Origin: Ailanthus altissimus
Taxonomy: Eukaryota; Streptophyta; Magnoliopsida; Sapindales; Simaroubaceae
NCBI GenBank assembly: GCA_946807835.1
Contig: OX327703.1
Span: 5,091,501-5,155,500, forward strand
Reading direction: 5' to 3'
Length of the DNA: 64,000 bases
Positions 1 to 10,739 of the stretch are shown here, one piece after another. Position 1 is the first letter of the stretch. Each line of letters opens with the position of its first letter. Below the pieces are notes generated by a model. That model was not told the origin of the DNA. It was given only the letters and a program-made list of their open reading frames with translations, and ran no database searches. A program made the position numbers and the translations under genes.

Positions 1-240
1 AACAGCATGTGTTTTCTCTCAACAACTTCACGTGTTTGATGGTGGAAAACATCATTGCTTTCCATCTATGTATCTTAATGGCATTGTTGTTACTCATTTA
101 TGAGTACGCTCATATGACTGATTCACAAGCATGGGAACAATGTCTTTTTTGTATGGAAGTTGATGAAATGAAAATCATGTGTAGTTATACAATTTACTTT
201 AAATTGATTTCATTGCTCTCATTAATTTAATCTATTCCAG

Positions 241-3200
241 GAACTCAATTTGGCAGAGGGTGTTGTAAATAGGTTGCAGACAGTTGGACTAAGGTTCTGT
301 GGAGCTGCAGACCAAGCCCTTCCTCGGTTGAGGGGTGCTCTACCAGCAGGTAATGTTTAATTTTCTCTTCTCTTACCTTTCGGATTATTATGGTTTGGGG
401 GCAGTTTTCTTCTCTGCTTTTTTTAAAAAAAATTTTTTACAATGCACAGAAACTTATAAATATGTTTCTAATGTTTTTTTGCATCTTAGGGTGATTTTGG
501 CTGTTTAGTTGGCTGCACATTTATGCTTTCCCCATTATTTGTATATATTACAAATTCATATCAAAGCCAAATCTGAACTTCTCTGACTATTATGTGAAGA
601 AATTTGTACTTGTCATTCACTTTCATACCCCCTGCAGATAAACCCACTCGCAAGGCACTGGATGAGCTGTTTGACCTCTTTAGCTACTTGAGAATTTGGA
701 GGATTGAAAAGCATGTTTATATAGATGCATTAATGCCACCTACAGAGAGTTATCATCGAGATTTGTTCTTTCAGGTAAAAAAGTATTTGGATCTGTTACA
801 ATCTATTTCCCTCTTTTTCCTATATTTTTCTCTACAGAGGATTAGACCAGTCCCCTTCTACCCTCTGCACCAGATGGTTTGTAATAGTTATGCTTGTAGA
901 TCAAAAGTTCTCTGTATGTTTCATTCTCATAGATCTAATAATTGCATATAGAAAATAATACACTGTTGCTAGTTTATTTCCTAAAACAAGTCGCAATTTT
1001 TCCTTGTCCAGGTCTTTTTAGTGAAAGAGAACAATCCAGGTTCACTTGTTGAAGGTACACTACTGGCCATTGGTGGTCGCTATGACTATTTGCTTCATCA
1101 AATGTGGGATCAGGAATATGCAGGTTATGCACCTGTGAGTTCTCTCGTCTACTATTTATTTTTATCTTTTTACAATAGTAATTGTTAATAGAAATGCTAA
1201 AGAGAGAGAATTATGTAGGTCAAGAGAAACTGAAAAGACTAGGTTGTGATTTTGTTGTTCTATGAAGCATTACAAACCTTTATATAGACCAAAACATGGA
1301 GTAAATAGGAAAAATTAACACCATGGGGAAACACTAATAAAGAAAAACTAATACTACAAGGAAATACCAACATGACTAGGAACACAAATACAACCCTATA
1401 AGCACTAATTAATAACAACCCATATTTTCCCAATTTAGTTTCAACAATAATTAATGAATATCGATGTACCAAAGAAACACCTTGCAAGCATTTAACCTGC
1501 CCCAAGTGTGCTATAAAAGGATTCTGGTAGAGTATCCTGGACCACTGAGTTTCTTTAACTCAGTCGTATTGGAATCATATCCAGTGAAAGCTCTCCGTAG
1601 TTATCTTGTAATTCTCTGTGAACTTGTATGAATAGCATTTTGAATAAAAATTTCTCCACTTGTTAAAAGAATTTGATCGTCTCAAGTGTCACTTTTTGCA
1701 GTAAATACAATAATGGTGAATATGTTGTACAATGGTGATGGGTCTTGCAGACTGGAGAGGGAGATATCGACTTTATGTGATACAATAATGTCATCAAAGT
1801 ATTTCTATGTTTCCGTTTGCAATTATTTGTGAAATGATTATGGAACAAAAGCATCATGGAGAATATACATCCAAATTGGTTGCAGCTAATTCGGGACATG
1901 TCAAAGACTACAATATTTTATCCCTTTTCTGATTGAGATGAACTGGATGACAATTGTTAATCTAACCATTTTGTTTATGATATTTTGTGGGGGTTTTGAA
2001 GTTTTATCTAGATATTATCTGATGTTTTTAATGTTTGTAGTTTCTTTTGTAGCTTATCTGTATTTCATGTAGTTTAGAGTTCAAAGTTAATTGAGTAGTC
2101 TACGTTATTTCTAAAGAGAGAATTTTTGGACCATTATGAATCAACATAATTGGCAAATTTAGAAGTTCAGATTCCCATGGAATCAGCCAACCAGTGTCTG
2201 AAAACAAAATTCTTGAATTTCACACGATAGGCTATGATATGTAAGTTTTATGCGTGACGATATATGAAGTCTTTATCAACTTTTTTGTCTCTCTTTTCCA
2301 GAGAACAAACGCTCCAGGTGCTGTTGGAGCCAGCTTTGCACTAGAGACAATAGTTCAGAATTCTCCAGTTGATTTGAAACCTTTCAGGTGCAGTTCGATT
2401 TAACTGCCTATTTATTTATTTTCTTCATTCTTTTTATTTTATTCCTTCTGTCTGGGTTCATGTTTTGTGTTTACTAATACAGAAATGAAGCCACAACCAG
2501 TGTTCTTGTTTGTTCAAGAGGAGGTGGTGGTTTATTGGTTGAGCGCATGGAAGTAGTTTCTGAACTATGGGAGGAGAATATTAAGGTCAGTAATTAACTG
2601 GTTTGGTAAAATAAGCCATACTAGCTTGGTCAAGAATGTCTAACTCATTTTTCGTACATCTAAATTGGGATGGAAGGGCGCCTTGGGAAAATTTTGCAGA
2701 ATTTGGGTTCAGTTTTTATTTTTTCGAGATAATTTAGTTTATGTAGATTGCATAGATTTAAATTTTAAGAGTGGATGACTAAACAAATTGTGTAGATCAT
2801 CTTTATGCCATTTCTAGATGTTCCTACTTTCTTGGACATCTTTTTTACTACTTTGTATATCTCATTCTTTTAATAGTTTCCTGACAGAAAAGAAGTTTCT
2901 TGTAGTTTACCTGTTAATTATGATTGGCAGGCTCAGCTTGTCCCAGCGCCTGATCCAAGCCTTACAGAGCAATATGAATATGCAAGCGAGCATGATATAA
3001 AATGCCTCGTCATTATTACGGATGCAGGTGCTCAGACTGGTGTTGTTAAGGTAATACAATTCAGCAGCCTACTTTTCCGAAGTTATTGTAGTTGTTTAGA
3101 AGTTTTTTGTAAGGACCATAAGAGGAAGTTTTTTGTAGACATGCATCATCTTTTAGGGTCTACATAATGGATAAAAACTGAAGAATAGATTAACAAATAT

Positions 3201-3411
3201 ATATACATTAAATTTGATAATGGAATATGGAAACTCCAAAGTTTGGCTGGCATCTCATATGTGACCTTGAAATATGTATGTCATATGGTCCTGTTTCCAG
3301 GTTCGTCATCTAGATGTTAAGAAAGAAAAGGAGGTTGAAAGGGAAAATCTCGTCAGGTTTCTATTGGATGCAATAGCAACACAATTTAGAAACCCCACTG
3401 TTTGGATTTAG
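241..3411 (+). CDS. GCN2: eIF2-alpha kinase GCN2, C-terminal part (partial, 7 exons)
   Basis: This is the 3' end of a general control non-derepressible-2 kinase gene. GCN2 senses uncharged tRNA through a HisRS-like domain and phosphorylates eIF2-alpha in the cytosol. The exons I read are 241-349, 638-774, 1012-1134, 2302-2387, 2483-2585, 2931-3050 and 3301-3411, all with GT-AG borders and consistent phase. The joined product is a HisRS-like segment (motifs such as GGRYDYLL and APGAVGASFALE) followed by an anticodon-binding-like C-terminal part (VLVCSRGGGG, then KCLVIITDAGAQTG) and ends NPTVWI before TAG at 3409-3411. The kinase domains lie upstream, outside the window. Bases 1-240 look like intron with a good acceptor at 239-240. 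The gene converges with the receptor kinase gene to its right. Family identity is recognised from these motifs and was not tested by search. Confidence 0.88.
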
Positions 3412-3740
3412 GCCTCTGTCAAAGTTTGGTTGCTTGAGGAAGAATCATGTTGCTAGAGTTGCTCTTGCAAATACCCTGAAAAAATTTTCAAGTTCTGCAT
3501 CATCATCACATCCTGAGGAAGTGAATACCAGAGCAAAATTTGTTAATAGGCATTTTGAATGGCAGAAGAAGTTCCAGGCATGAAGTTTTGCAGCTTTAGT
3601 TTTTTACAGTTGGAAGACCACCTCATTTATGTTCAGGTTTTGCAGAGTTTACAACATATACTGATGGAATAAATAGTGTGCATTTTGTAAATCTGTACAT
3701 AGAATGCTTATTGTTTTTTTTTTTTTTGAAACTGTGTATT
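3412..3740 (+). other. GCN2 3' untranslated region with poly(A) signal
   Basis: Sequence after the GCN2 stop codon. An AATAAA hexamer lies at 3668-3673, and a T-rich run (about 3714-3727) follows. A protein-like reading frame in +1 relative to GCN2 overlaps the stop codon and runs open to TGA at 3581-3583 (see findings). From 3741 to 4120 there is only the intergenic gap and presumed 3' UTR of the convergent receptor kinase. Confidence 0.5.
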
Positions 3741-4120
3741 TGAACAAATTTTCACAGTTATCATATGCTTTCCTTGAACTGCAAGCTACTTAGACCTAAT
3801 GCTGCATTAAGATTTCCATTTGACGGTAATAATTTTCTAGTTACTTTGCAAGTTCGAAGCACTAAGCCGGTTATTCTCTTTTCCTAGTCGTCCATCACTT
3901 ATTATAATTGCAAGTTTGAAGCAGAGGAAGAAGTTTGTTTTAACAACCATTGATGATCCTAACACAAAAAATATGATGGGTAGTCATAGTAGTAATGGCA
4001 GTTGATGCACTAGTATTGCTGAAAGTTACATCTATTTTCTATTTAATTTTCCAACCACCAAGAAACTTAACCAAATCCACCAGGATGAATCAAAAAATCC
4101 AAAATGTTTCTGTTGTCATC

Positions 4121-6898
4121 CTAGAAATTGTGCTGCAAGAACAAGTTTTCTTGGGGAGATGCAGGTCCAATTTCTTCCTCCAAACTCCTCAATCCATCGC
4201 CAATGCTTCCCACATTTCCCATGTTTCTTGCTTCCAAGTTTTTCCCATCAATATCTGCATCTGAGACTGAGGACTTTCTCCTTTGGGAAGAAGTAACACT
4301 AGGGAAAGTTATCCACGACGGAGCCCTAAACTCGCACCTCTGGTCCTCAGCTTCAGCAACATCAGTTTCTGAGGCTGAACGATTTGATGATCTTTGCGAG
4401 GATTTCTTGTGCAATCTGTTGCTTCCCAGAACAACCTCAGTTGGCAAAATTGGTTGCTCACTGCAAGGGCTACCCATCAGCTGTGCAAGAGCGCGTTCAA
4501 GCGCTGTTGTCACTTTGTCCATCGATGGCCTCTCCTTACCTCTCATTCTGACACATTTGCATGCAACATTTGCGATCCTTTTTAAGGCGTCAAGATCAGA
4601 TGGAAGCTTCAAGACTGGATCTAAAATTGCTGTTAAGTCTCCAGATTTGATTAAAGGAACTGCCCATTCAACTATATTGCCTTCTTCATATTGCATGTCA
4701 ATGGCCTTTCGGCCACTAAGGATCTCCAAAAGTAACACACCAAAGCTATAGACATCGGATTTTGTTGTGAGGTAGTGAAGTCTGTAGTACTCGGGATCAA
4801 GATAGCCAAGAGTACCAGCAGGTAGCTCGGCTAATGGAGAGCTACTATCTGCAGGACCCAACAAAGAGAGACCGAAATCTGCCACACGAGCATTGTGTTC
4901 TTCATCGATAAGAATGTTTGATGACTTTATGTCCCGATGAATCACAGGCGGACAAGCATAACCATGCAAGTATTCAATTCCACGAGCTGCTTGGACTGCA
5001 ATGGTGACTCTTCGAACCCATTCCAATTGCTCCTTAAGTGCTTTGTTCTTTCCATGAAGATGTTGATGCAAAGAGCCATGAGCCATAAACTCATAAACCA
5101 AAAGCCTTTCTCCCCCTTCTTCACAGTAGCCAAGCAGATTGAGCAAATGAGCATGGTTTAGTCTCGATAATAGATCCAACTCCGTATGGAATTCTTTTGA
5201 ATTCTTTTGCCTATCTGAACACGTTATGGCTTTCTTAACTGCGACAACTGTCCCATCCTTCAGTATCCCTTTATAAACACAGGAGAAACTTCCCTTTCCT
5301 ACTAGCGATTCTTCTTTGAATCCCCCCGTGGCTCTCTCAAGTTCCTCATAACTGAACATCTGGGCTCTTCTTATCTTAAGCTCATCTAAATCAGGACGAA
5401 TTTTGCCATTGTCCTTCTGGTAAGGAGAACCAGTCCCGTTGCTTTTCTGGGACTTTGCTGCTTTAGCAGAGCATTGACAGTTCCTTAACCTGTAGCGTAC
5501 GTATAAAATAGAAAATAAAGAGACAACAGTTACCAAGAACACAGCAAAGCCAATCTCCGCGATAATGACTGGCAATTGCATTGACCAAAATCTTTCATTC
5601 TTCTTGCCCGCCGCACCATTGGAGTACTGTGAAGAACAATATGAGTAGCATTCAGCTGAGAAACAACCGGAACAATTATATTCACATACTCGATCTGACT
5701 TCAAAGTGCATTCAGCTTTTTGGTACATTTGTGCAGGACAACCATTACTGCAAGGCAAGCAGACGTGGGCATTTGGGGACTTGCACGGTGCATTTTCTTG
5801 ACTAACTTCATAGTAACCAGGGGCACAAGGAGTCGTTTTACAAAGTCCAGGAGCAACTGCTACAGGGAGAGAGGTAGGAAACCCGACACCCCAGCAAACT
5901 GGATGCATTGATTTCTCAGCCAGAACTCCACAAGTGAAGTAATTCCCAGCGGCGATCTCATAGACCTTAATGCCGCTTGGAACTGGGGTGCTTGGTTTGA
6001 TGACAAAACCCCAACAAATAACCCCATGATCATAACTCTTAATTCCACAAGCATGAAACTTTCCTCCTACAACAGAAACCATTGGCTCACTTGGAGGCAA
6101 ATCGACATTTCCTTGACGTGAATAAGTCACTGAGATCTCTTCTTCAAGGTCCAAGCTCTTTCCCCAACAAAGGGTTCTGGAATCCACTCCCTCTAAAATC
6201 CCACAAACATGATACCCACCAGCTGCAATCTTTTGAAACTTCACGTCTTTGGGAATTAAGCTAATGACTCGACTACTAGTCTCATCACCCCAACAAAAAA
6301 CAGTCCTATTCTGGGAAAACAATCCACAATTGAACTCAGAACCAGCTGAAATTGATTGGATCTTCCCATCAAATACATAGTTCTTTGTCATGTTATATCC
6401 CCAGCAATCAACATATGAATAGTTTCTCCACCTACCAGTTAAAGGTTTCCTCAAACCACATAAATGGTAATCACCAGCACTTAACTCCACGTATTCTGCC
6501 CCTCTGATTATAGGCTGAGGAACTCCCATTTCGATATAACCACTGCTTCCCCAACAATAAGGTTGGTTAGAATCCATTAGTAGTCCACAAACAAACCCAT
6601 CACCAGCAGTTAGACCAATGAATGGAAAATGAGCTGGAGTGCCATAGATGATTGCTGAATTTGATCCATAACAAGTGACAAGATGAGACCCATCAGATTT
6701 CAAACCACAAAACACAGGACCATTTTCCCCATAAGAAATGGAAATCGTAGACATTGAGCCTAGACCAGAAACAAAGCTCAATAAATTTGATAGCATCAAA
6801 ACCTGTACAAGAAATCCAGCCTTCAAGATGTTCCTTCCCAAAACCCAGGTGGGAAAATCTCTCGAGGCAAAGATGAAATTTTCCATTACACAAAGCAA
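4121..6898 (-). CDS. ACR4: CRINKLY4-family receptor-like serine/threonine kinase
   Basis: Complete single-exon gene of 925 codons. ACR4/CRINKLY4 is a plasma-membrane receptor kinase needed for epidermal (L1) identity and for root formative divisions. Visible order: hydrophobic signal segment near residues 27-45; seven crinkly repeats about residues 64-340 (CYG at 75-77, then CWG at 115, 165, 202, 244, 295 and 335); a TNFR-like cysteine-rich region 353-422; a transmembrane helix about 442-466; a kinase domain about 528-805 with the glycine-rich loop from G534, catalytic Lys K555, HRDIKSSN at 654-661, DFG at 674-676 and DPE at 701-703; then a Ser-rich tail. All core kinase residues are present, so it should be catalytically competent. 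The first ATG gives MLCVMENF; the second Met, four codons later, is an equally good start. The length is slightly above the roughly 895 residues of Arabidopsis ACR4. The absence of introns fits the family. Confidence 0.93.
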   Translation of the reverse strand: MLCVMENFIFASRDFPTWVLGRNILKAGFLVQVLMLSNLLSFVSGLGSMSTISISYGENGPVFCGLKSDGSHLVTCYGSNSAIIYGTPAHFPFIGLTAGDGFVCGLLMDSNQPYCWGSSGYIEMGVPQPIIRGAEYVELSAGDYHLCGLRKPLTGRWRNYSYVDCWGYNMTKNYVFDGKIQSISAGSEFNCGLFSQNRTVFCWGDETSSRVISLIPKDVKFQKIAAGGYHVCGILEGVDSRTLCWGKSLDLEEEISVTYSRQGNVDLPPSEPMVSVVGGKFHACGIKSYDHGVICWGFVIKPSTPVPSGIKVYEIAAGNYFTCGVLAEKSMHPVCWGVGFPTSLPVAVAPGLCKTTPCAPGYYEVSQENAPCKSPNAHVCLPCSNGCPAQMYQKAECTLKSDRVCEYNCSGCFSAECYSYCSSQYSNGAAGKKNERFWSMQLPVIIAEIGFAVFLVTVVSLFSILYVRYRLRNCQCSAKAAKSQKSNGTGSPYQKDNGKIRPDLDELKIRRAQMFSYEELERATGGFKEESLVGKGSFSCVYKGILKDGTVVAVKKAITCSDRQKNSKEFHTELDLLSRLNHAHLLNLLGYCEEGGERLLVYEFMAHGSLHQHLHGKNKALKEQLEWVRRVTIAVQAARGIEYLHGYACPPVIHRDIKSSNILIDEEHNARVADFGLSLLGPADSSSPLAELPAGTLGYLDPEYYRLHYLTTKSDVYSFGVLLLEILSGRKAIDMQYEEGNIVEWAVPLIKSGDLTAILDPVLKLPSDLDALKRIANVACKCVRMRGKERPSMDKVTTALERALAQLMGSPCSEQPILPTEVVLGSNRLHKKSSQRSSNRSASETDVAEAEDQRCEFRAPSWITFPSVTSSQRRKSSVSDADIDGKNLEARNMGNVGSIGDGLRSLEEEIGPASPQENLFLQHNF

Positions 6899-7667
6899 TC
6901 CAATTATTCCAAGGTGACAGAATCTCCGGCCACGCTAGATTTCCATGTCTGCCCTCCAACCCTATGAACTGAGCAAGACAATACTGAACCAAAGTAGCAT
7001 ACTTTTCTCTTTAAACCCAGAAGAATATTTTACTAACCAAAAGTGCTGAAACAAAAACCAGCGGAGAAACAAGATTTCGAAGTAAGAACTTATCCACAAA
7101 GAAACTGCCAACAATGCTATAACTCCATTAAAATGCTCCCTTTTGCACCCATGGTTGAGAACAATAAGAAAGAATAAAAACAATTTCTTTTGTGTGCATA
7201 ACGAGCAGTGGATGAGAAAATGTGACCAAAACCACACACAAGAAGCTACTTACTCAGCCAAACTTACCAACACCCAGATCAAAATACTCCTCTTTGCTCA
7301 GACAAGAAGCTCCACAGTCTCATAAGCTCAACATCTTAAAGAAAAAACCAAACAACGTTTGCTGGTTTTCTCCAAAACCCATGTGAGAAAACCTAGGCAT
7401 CTTTCTCTTCCTCTGCAAGGAAAAACTCAACCATGAAACTGAGATAGGGAAACCTCCAAGCCACTGTCAACTTCGTTTGCAAAAACAGATTTTCTCAAAA
7501 GTCTGCAACTCATCATCCATCTCCCTTTGCATGCAGCAACTTCAGAAAAACACTTGTTCTGGGGATGAAGTGATGAAATGCTAAGGGAGAAATCTAGGTG
7601 AAAGATATTGAATCGTTGATGGTGGTTGTTGCAGCTAAGAAGTGTAAGGTTGTTGCAAGCATAAGAA

Positions 7668-7677
<10 letters not shown>

Positions 7678-7704
<27 letters not shown>
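7678..7704. repeat. (GA)n / (CT)n microsatellite
   Basis: About 13 uninterrupted GA units preceded by an A-run. On the ACR4 sense strand this is a CT tract, a common element of plant 5' leaders and core promoters. Confidence 0.9.
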
Positions 7705-7711
<7 letters not shown>

Positions 7712-7778
7712 AGCATTAAATGTGGAGCTTCTCAAAATGAAATGGACAGGGTGTGGTTGAAGACATTAAATGAGAAAG

Positions 7779-7786
7779 TAAATGCA
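7779..7786 (+). promoter_or_regulatory. L1-box-like motif TAAATGCA
   Basis: Exact match to the L1-box consensus TAAATGYA, bound by HD-ZIP IV factors such as ATML1 and PDF2. It lies downstream of the TATA box of the epidermal receptor kinase, in opposite orientation to the gene. Confidence 0.5.
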
Positions 7787-7885
7787 AAATTTGATCTTTT
7801 CATGCCTTGGATTACTGCAAAAACTTTGGCCAACCTCCATATTTCCCCTTCGAAATTCTATTAATTTCTTTTGTTGGCTTTTAGC

Positions 7886-7893
7886 CTTTATAT
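7886..7893 (-). promoter_or_regulatory. Likely TATA box of ACR4
   Basis: The minus strand reads GCATATAAAGG, a good plant TATA box. Transcription would start near 7855. Confidence 0.45.
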
Positions 7894-7959
7894 GCATGAA
7901 ATTTGTAAGTGTTGTGTAATCTTATTATGTTTGTGTGTCCCTTTCGCATTTCTCTCGCA

Positions 7960-7967
7960 TGCATTTA
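7960..7967 (-). promoter_or_regulatory. L1 box TAAATGCA upstream of the ACR4 TATA box
   Basis: Exact L1-box match on the gene's sense strand, about 67 bases upstream of the TATA box. The position and the epidermal role of ACR4 make it a credible HD-ZIP IV target site. Chance occurrence in AT-rich DNA is not excluded. Confidence 0.55.
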
Positions 7968-8290
7968 AGCCATTTTGTCACCCTTATGTTTTTAGATATA
8001 ACTATCTTGATTTTCTTGCATGTATTTATCGTTTTTAATTTTCCATTCTTTTTATTTTTTACATAAAATTAAACATTTTACTTTTAAACTTAAGTATATT
8101 TGAATCTCTTTAAAAAAAAGTATATTCGAATCTTAAAACTCATATATTATTTTAAAATTTTTTATTATTACATTTATTTAGTACATATATTTATTATTAT
8201 TAAAAAAACTATGTTCATATGCAAAGAGAATCTCAAATATCAAGCTTTCTAAAGTTTTTTTTTTATAATTTTTAAAAAGCTAAAATGTTA
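7968..8290. other. AT-rich distal promoter/intergenic stretch
   Basis: No gene or repeat is recognised between the ACR4 promoter motifs and the left target duplication of the MULE-like element. Confidence 0.4.
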
Positions 8291-8299
8291 AAAATAGTT
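8291..8299. repeat. 9-bp target-site duplication (left)
   Basis: AAAATAGTT, identical to 10320-10328 on the other flank of the MULE-like element. Confidence 0.85.
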
Positions 8300-8814
8300 G
8301 GGAAAATTTCAGAAATAACCCTTTTATTTTTTTATTATTCTTTTTTAACCAAATGCAATATGATTATATTTTATTAACCAAATAAATTACTTTTGGACAA
8401 GTATACCATTTTACTGTTTGTACAGTAACCGCTACAGTGTACAGTATTATTGCTACATTGTTTAATTAAATTAAAATTAAATATTTTTTGTTTATTAAAA
8501 TTATATTTTTTATTAGTTATTTATTTATTTTAATCATATTACTATAAAAATTACATAAATAATAAAATTATTTAATATAGTTAAAGTAAATTAAATAAAT
8601 ACACTAACTAATATAATTTTATAAATAAATAAAAATTTAATTATATTTTTTTACTAAAATTATATTTATTAATATATAAATAATAAATATAATATATTAT
8701 AGAAATATGATTAAAATAAATAAATAACTAATATAAAAAAATATAATTTTAATAAACAAAAATTATTTAATTTTGATTTAATTAATCACTGTAGCAAAAA
8801 CACTGTACACTGTA

Positions 8815-8972
8815 GCAATGGCCACCATCGCATCTCGGGGCCATCTCGGGCCCTAGATGCGATGGCCACCATCGCATCTCGGGGCCATCTCGAGCCCGAG
8901 ATGCGATGGCATGGTAGCCACCATCGCATCTCGAGGGCATCTCGGGGCCATCTCGGGCCCGAGATGCGATGG
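8815..8972. repeat. GC-rich hairpin cassette 1 (three hairpins)
   Basis: Three consecutive units of the form CCATCGCATCTCG ... CGAGATGCGATGG, each able to fold into a stem. The inner palindrome CATCTCGGGCCCGAGATG occurs near the right end. The base composition contrasts sharply with the AT-rich surroundings. By eye it is identical to cassette 3. Confidence 0.85.
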
Positions 8973-9310
8973 CTGAGATAGCCTTTGTGACACTTATATT
9001 TTTTTATTTTTTTATTATTCATAAATAAATAATTATATTTATTTAAAATTTATTATTGTATTTACTTATTAATAAATATAATTTTAATAAAAAATATAAT
9101 TAATTTTTTTATTTATAAAATTATATTAGTTAGTGTATTTATTTAGTTTAATTTAACTACATTAAATAATTTTATTATTTATGTAATTTTATAGAAATAT
9201 GATTAAAACAAATAAATAACTAATATAAAAAAATATAATTTTAATACACAAAAATTATTTAATTTTGATTTAATTAATCACTGTAGCAAAAACACTGTAC
9301 ACTGTAGCGG

Positions 9311-9359
9311 GTGGCCACCATCGCATCTCGGGGCCATCTCGAGCCCGAGATGCGATGGC
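9311..9359. repeat. GC-rich hairpin cassette 2 (single hairpin)
   Basis: Only one ATCGCATCTCG / CGAGATGCGAT hairpin is present here, against three in cassettes 1 and 3. This accounts for the middle tandem unit being about 106 bp shorter. Confidence 0.85.
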
Positions 9360-9695
9360 TGAGATAGCCTTTGTGACACTTATATTTTTTTAATTTTTTA
9401 TTATTCATAAATAAATAATTATATTTATTTAAAATTTATTATTGTATTTACTTATTAATAAATATAATTTTAATAAAAAATATAATTAATTTTTTTATTT
9501 ATAAAATTATATTAGTTAGTGTATTTATTTAGTTTAATTTAACTACATTAAATAATTTTATTATTTATGTAATTTTATAGAAATATGATTAAAATAAATA
9601 AATAACTAATATAAAAAAAATATAATTTTAATACACAAAAATTATTTAATTTTGATTTAATTAATCACTGTAGCAAAATATACTGTACACTGTAG

Positions 9696-9853
9696 CGATG
9701 GCCACCATCGCATCTCGGGGCCATCTCGGGCCCTAGATGCGATGGCCACCATCGCATCTCGGGGCCATCTCGAGCCCGAGATGCGATGGCATGGTAGCCA
9801 CCATCGCATCTCGAGGGCATCTCGGGGCCATCTCGGGCCCGAGATGCGATGGC
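9696..9853. repeat. GC-rich hairpin cassette 3 (three hairpins)
   Basis: Same order and, by eye, the same sequence as cassette 1. This indicates a recent internal duplication of the unit. Confidence 0.85.
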
Positions 9854-10319
9854 TGAGATAGCCTTTGTGACACTTATATTTTTTTATTTTTTTTATTATT
9901 CATAAATAAATAATTATATTTATTTAAATTTTATTATTGTATTTACTTATTAATAAATATAATTTTAATAAAAAATATAATTAATTTTTTTATTTATAAA
10001 ATTATATTAGTTAGTGTATTTATTTAATTTAATTTAACTACATTAAATTATTTTATTATTTATGTAATTTTTATAGTAATGTGATTAAAATAAATAAATA
10101 ACTAATATAAAAAAATATAATTTTAATAGACAAAATATTTAATTTTAATTTAATTAATCACTGTAGCAATAATACTGTACACTTTAGCGGGTACTGTGCA
10201 AACAGTGAAAGGGTATACTTGTTCAAAAGTAATTTATTTGGTTAATAAAGTATAACCATATTACATTTGGTTAAAAAAAAATAATGAAAAAATAAAAGGG
10301 TTATTTCTAAAATTTTCCC

Positions 10320-10328
10320 AAAATAGTT
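10320..10328. repeat. 9-bp target-site duplication (right)
   Basis: AAAATAGTT, identical to 8291-8299. The perfect match suggests that the insertion is fairly young. Confidence 0.85.
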
Positions 10329-10739
10329 TTTATTTTATTTTAGATACCTTACCTTATCCTCTCACATTATAATCCCAAAAGAATTATATTTAAGAAAATT
10401 ACAAAAAAAATTTCTAAATATCATGATCAATAATTAAACAACTACTAACTTCTTATTTAATTTCTTTAAGCCTAAAAGACAAATGGGCCCTATAATTTGT
10501 CTAAATAAATAAATTAGTTACCTTGTATTTTTGAAATACTCAAAAATACTCTCCGTCGTTAAGAACTAATGTTGTTTGAACGGATTTTTTTAATTTAAAG
10601 AGCATAATTACTGTTTTATTCTTGTTTAAGCATACACGAATGGCAGGTATTATTTTATTCACTCACTAACATGTAAACATTAATAAATAATAATAAATTA
10701 TCGGTATTTTATCTTTATCTTCATTGTCATCCTTTTTAA

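Larger units (their letters stand above)
6899..7855 (-). promoter_or_regulatory. ACR4 5' leader region
   Basis: Between the likely TATA box (7886-7893) and the ATG at 6898 lie about 950 bases without a convincing ORF. They are probably a long 5' untranslated region, possibly with a leader intron. Read on the minus strand it holds a CT microsatellite (7678-7704) and an L1-box copy in inverse orientation (7779-7786). Confidence 0.45.
8300..10319. mobile_element. Non-autonomous MULE-like element with hairpin cassettes
   Basis: A 2,020-bp element flanked by a perfect 9-bp direct repeat AAAATAGTT (8291-8299 and 10320-10328). This is the hallmark target-site duplication of Mutator-like elements. 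Both ends begin GGGAAAATTT and continue as long inverted termini of roughly 340 bp (8300 to about 8640 against about 9990 to 10319), with only scattered mismatches by eye. There is no coding capacity. The interior is a tandem array whose units start with AAATATGATT near 8703, 9195 and 9581 (spacing 492 and 386 bp), with a partial fourth near 10077. Each full unit carries a GC-rich hairpin cassette framed by CACTGTAGC words. Confidence 0.85.

Noticed and set aside
9..230. 73-codon ORF at the left edge
   Set aside because: It lies in a GCN2 intron that ends with a proper acceptor at 239-240. Low-complexity hydrophobic frame.
4128..4751. Plus-strand 207-codon ORF
   Set aside because: It lies exactly antisense to the ACR4 kinase tail and reads the complement of conserved kinase codons. 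A shadow frame.
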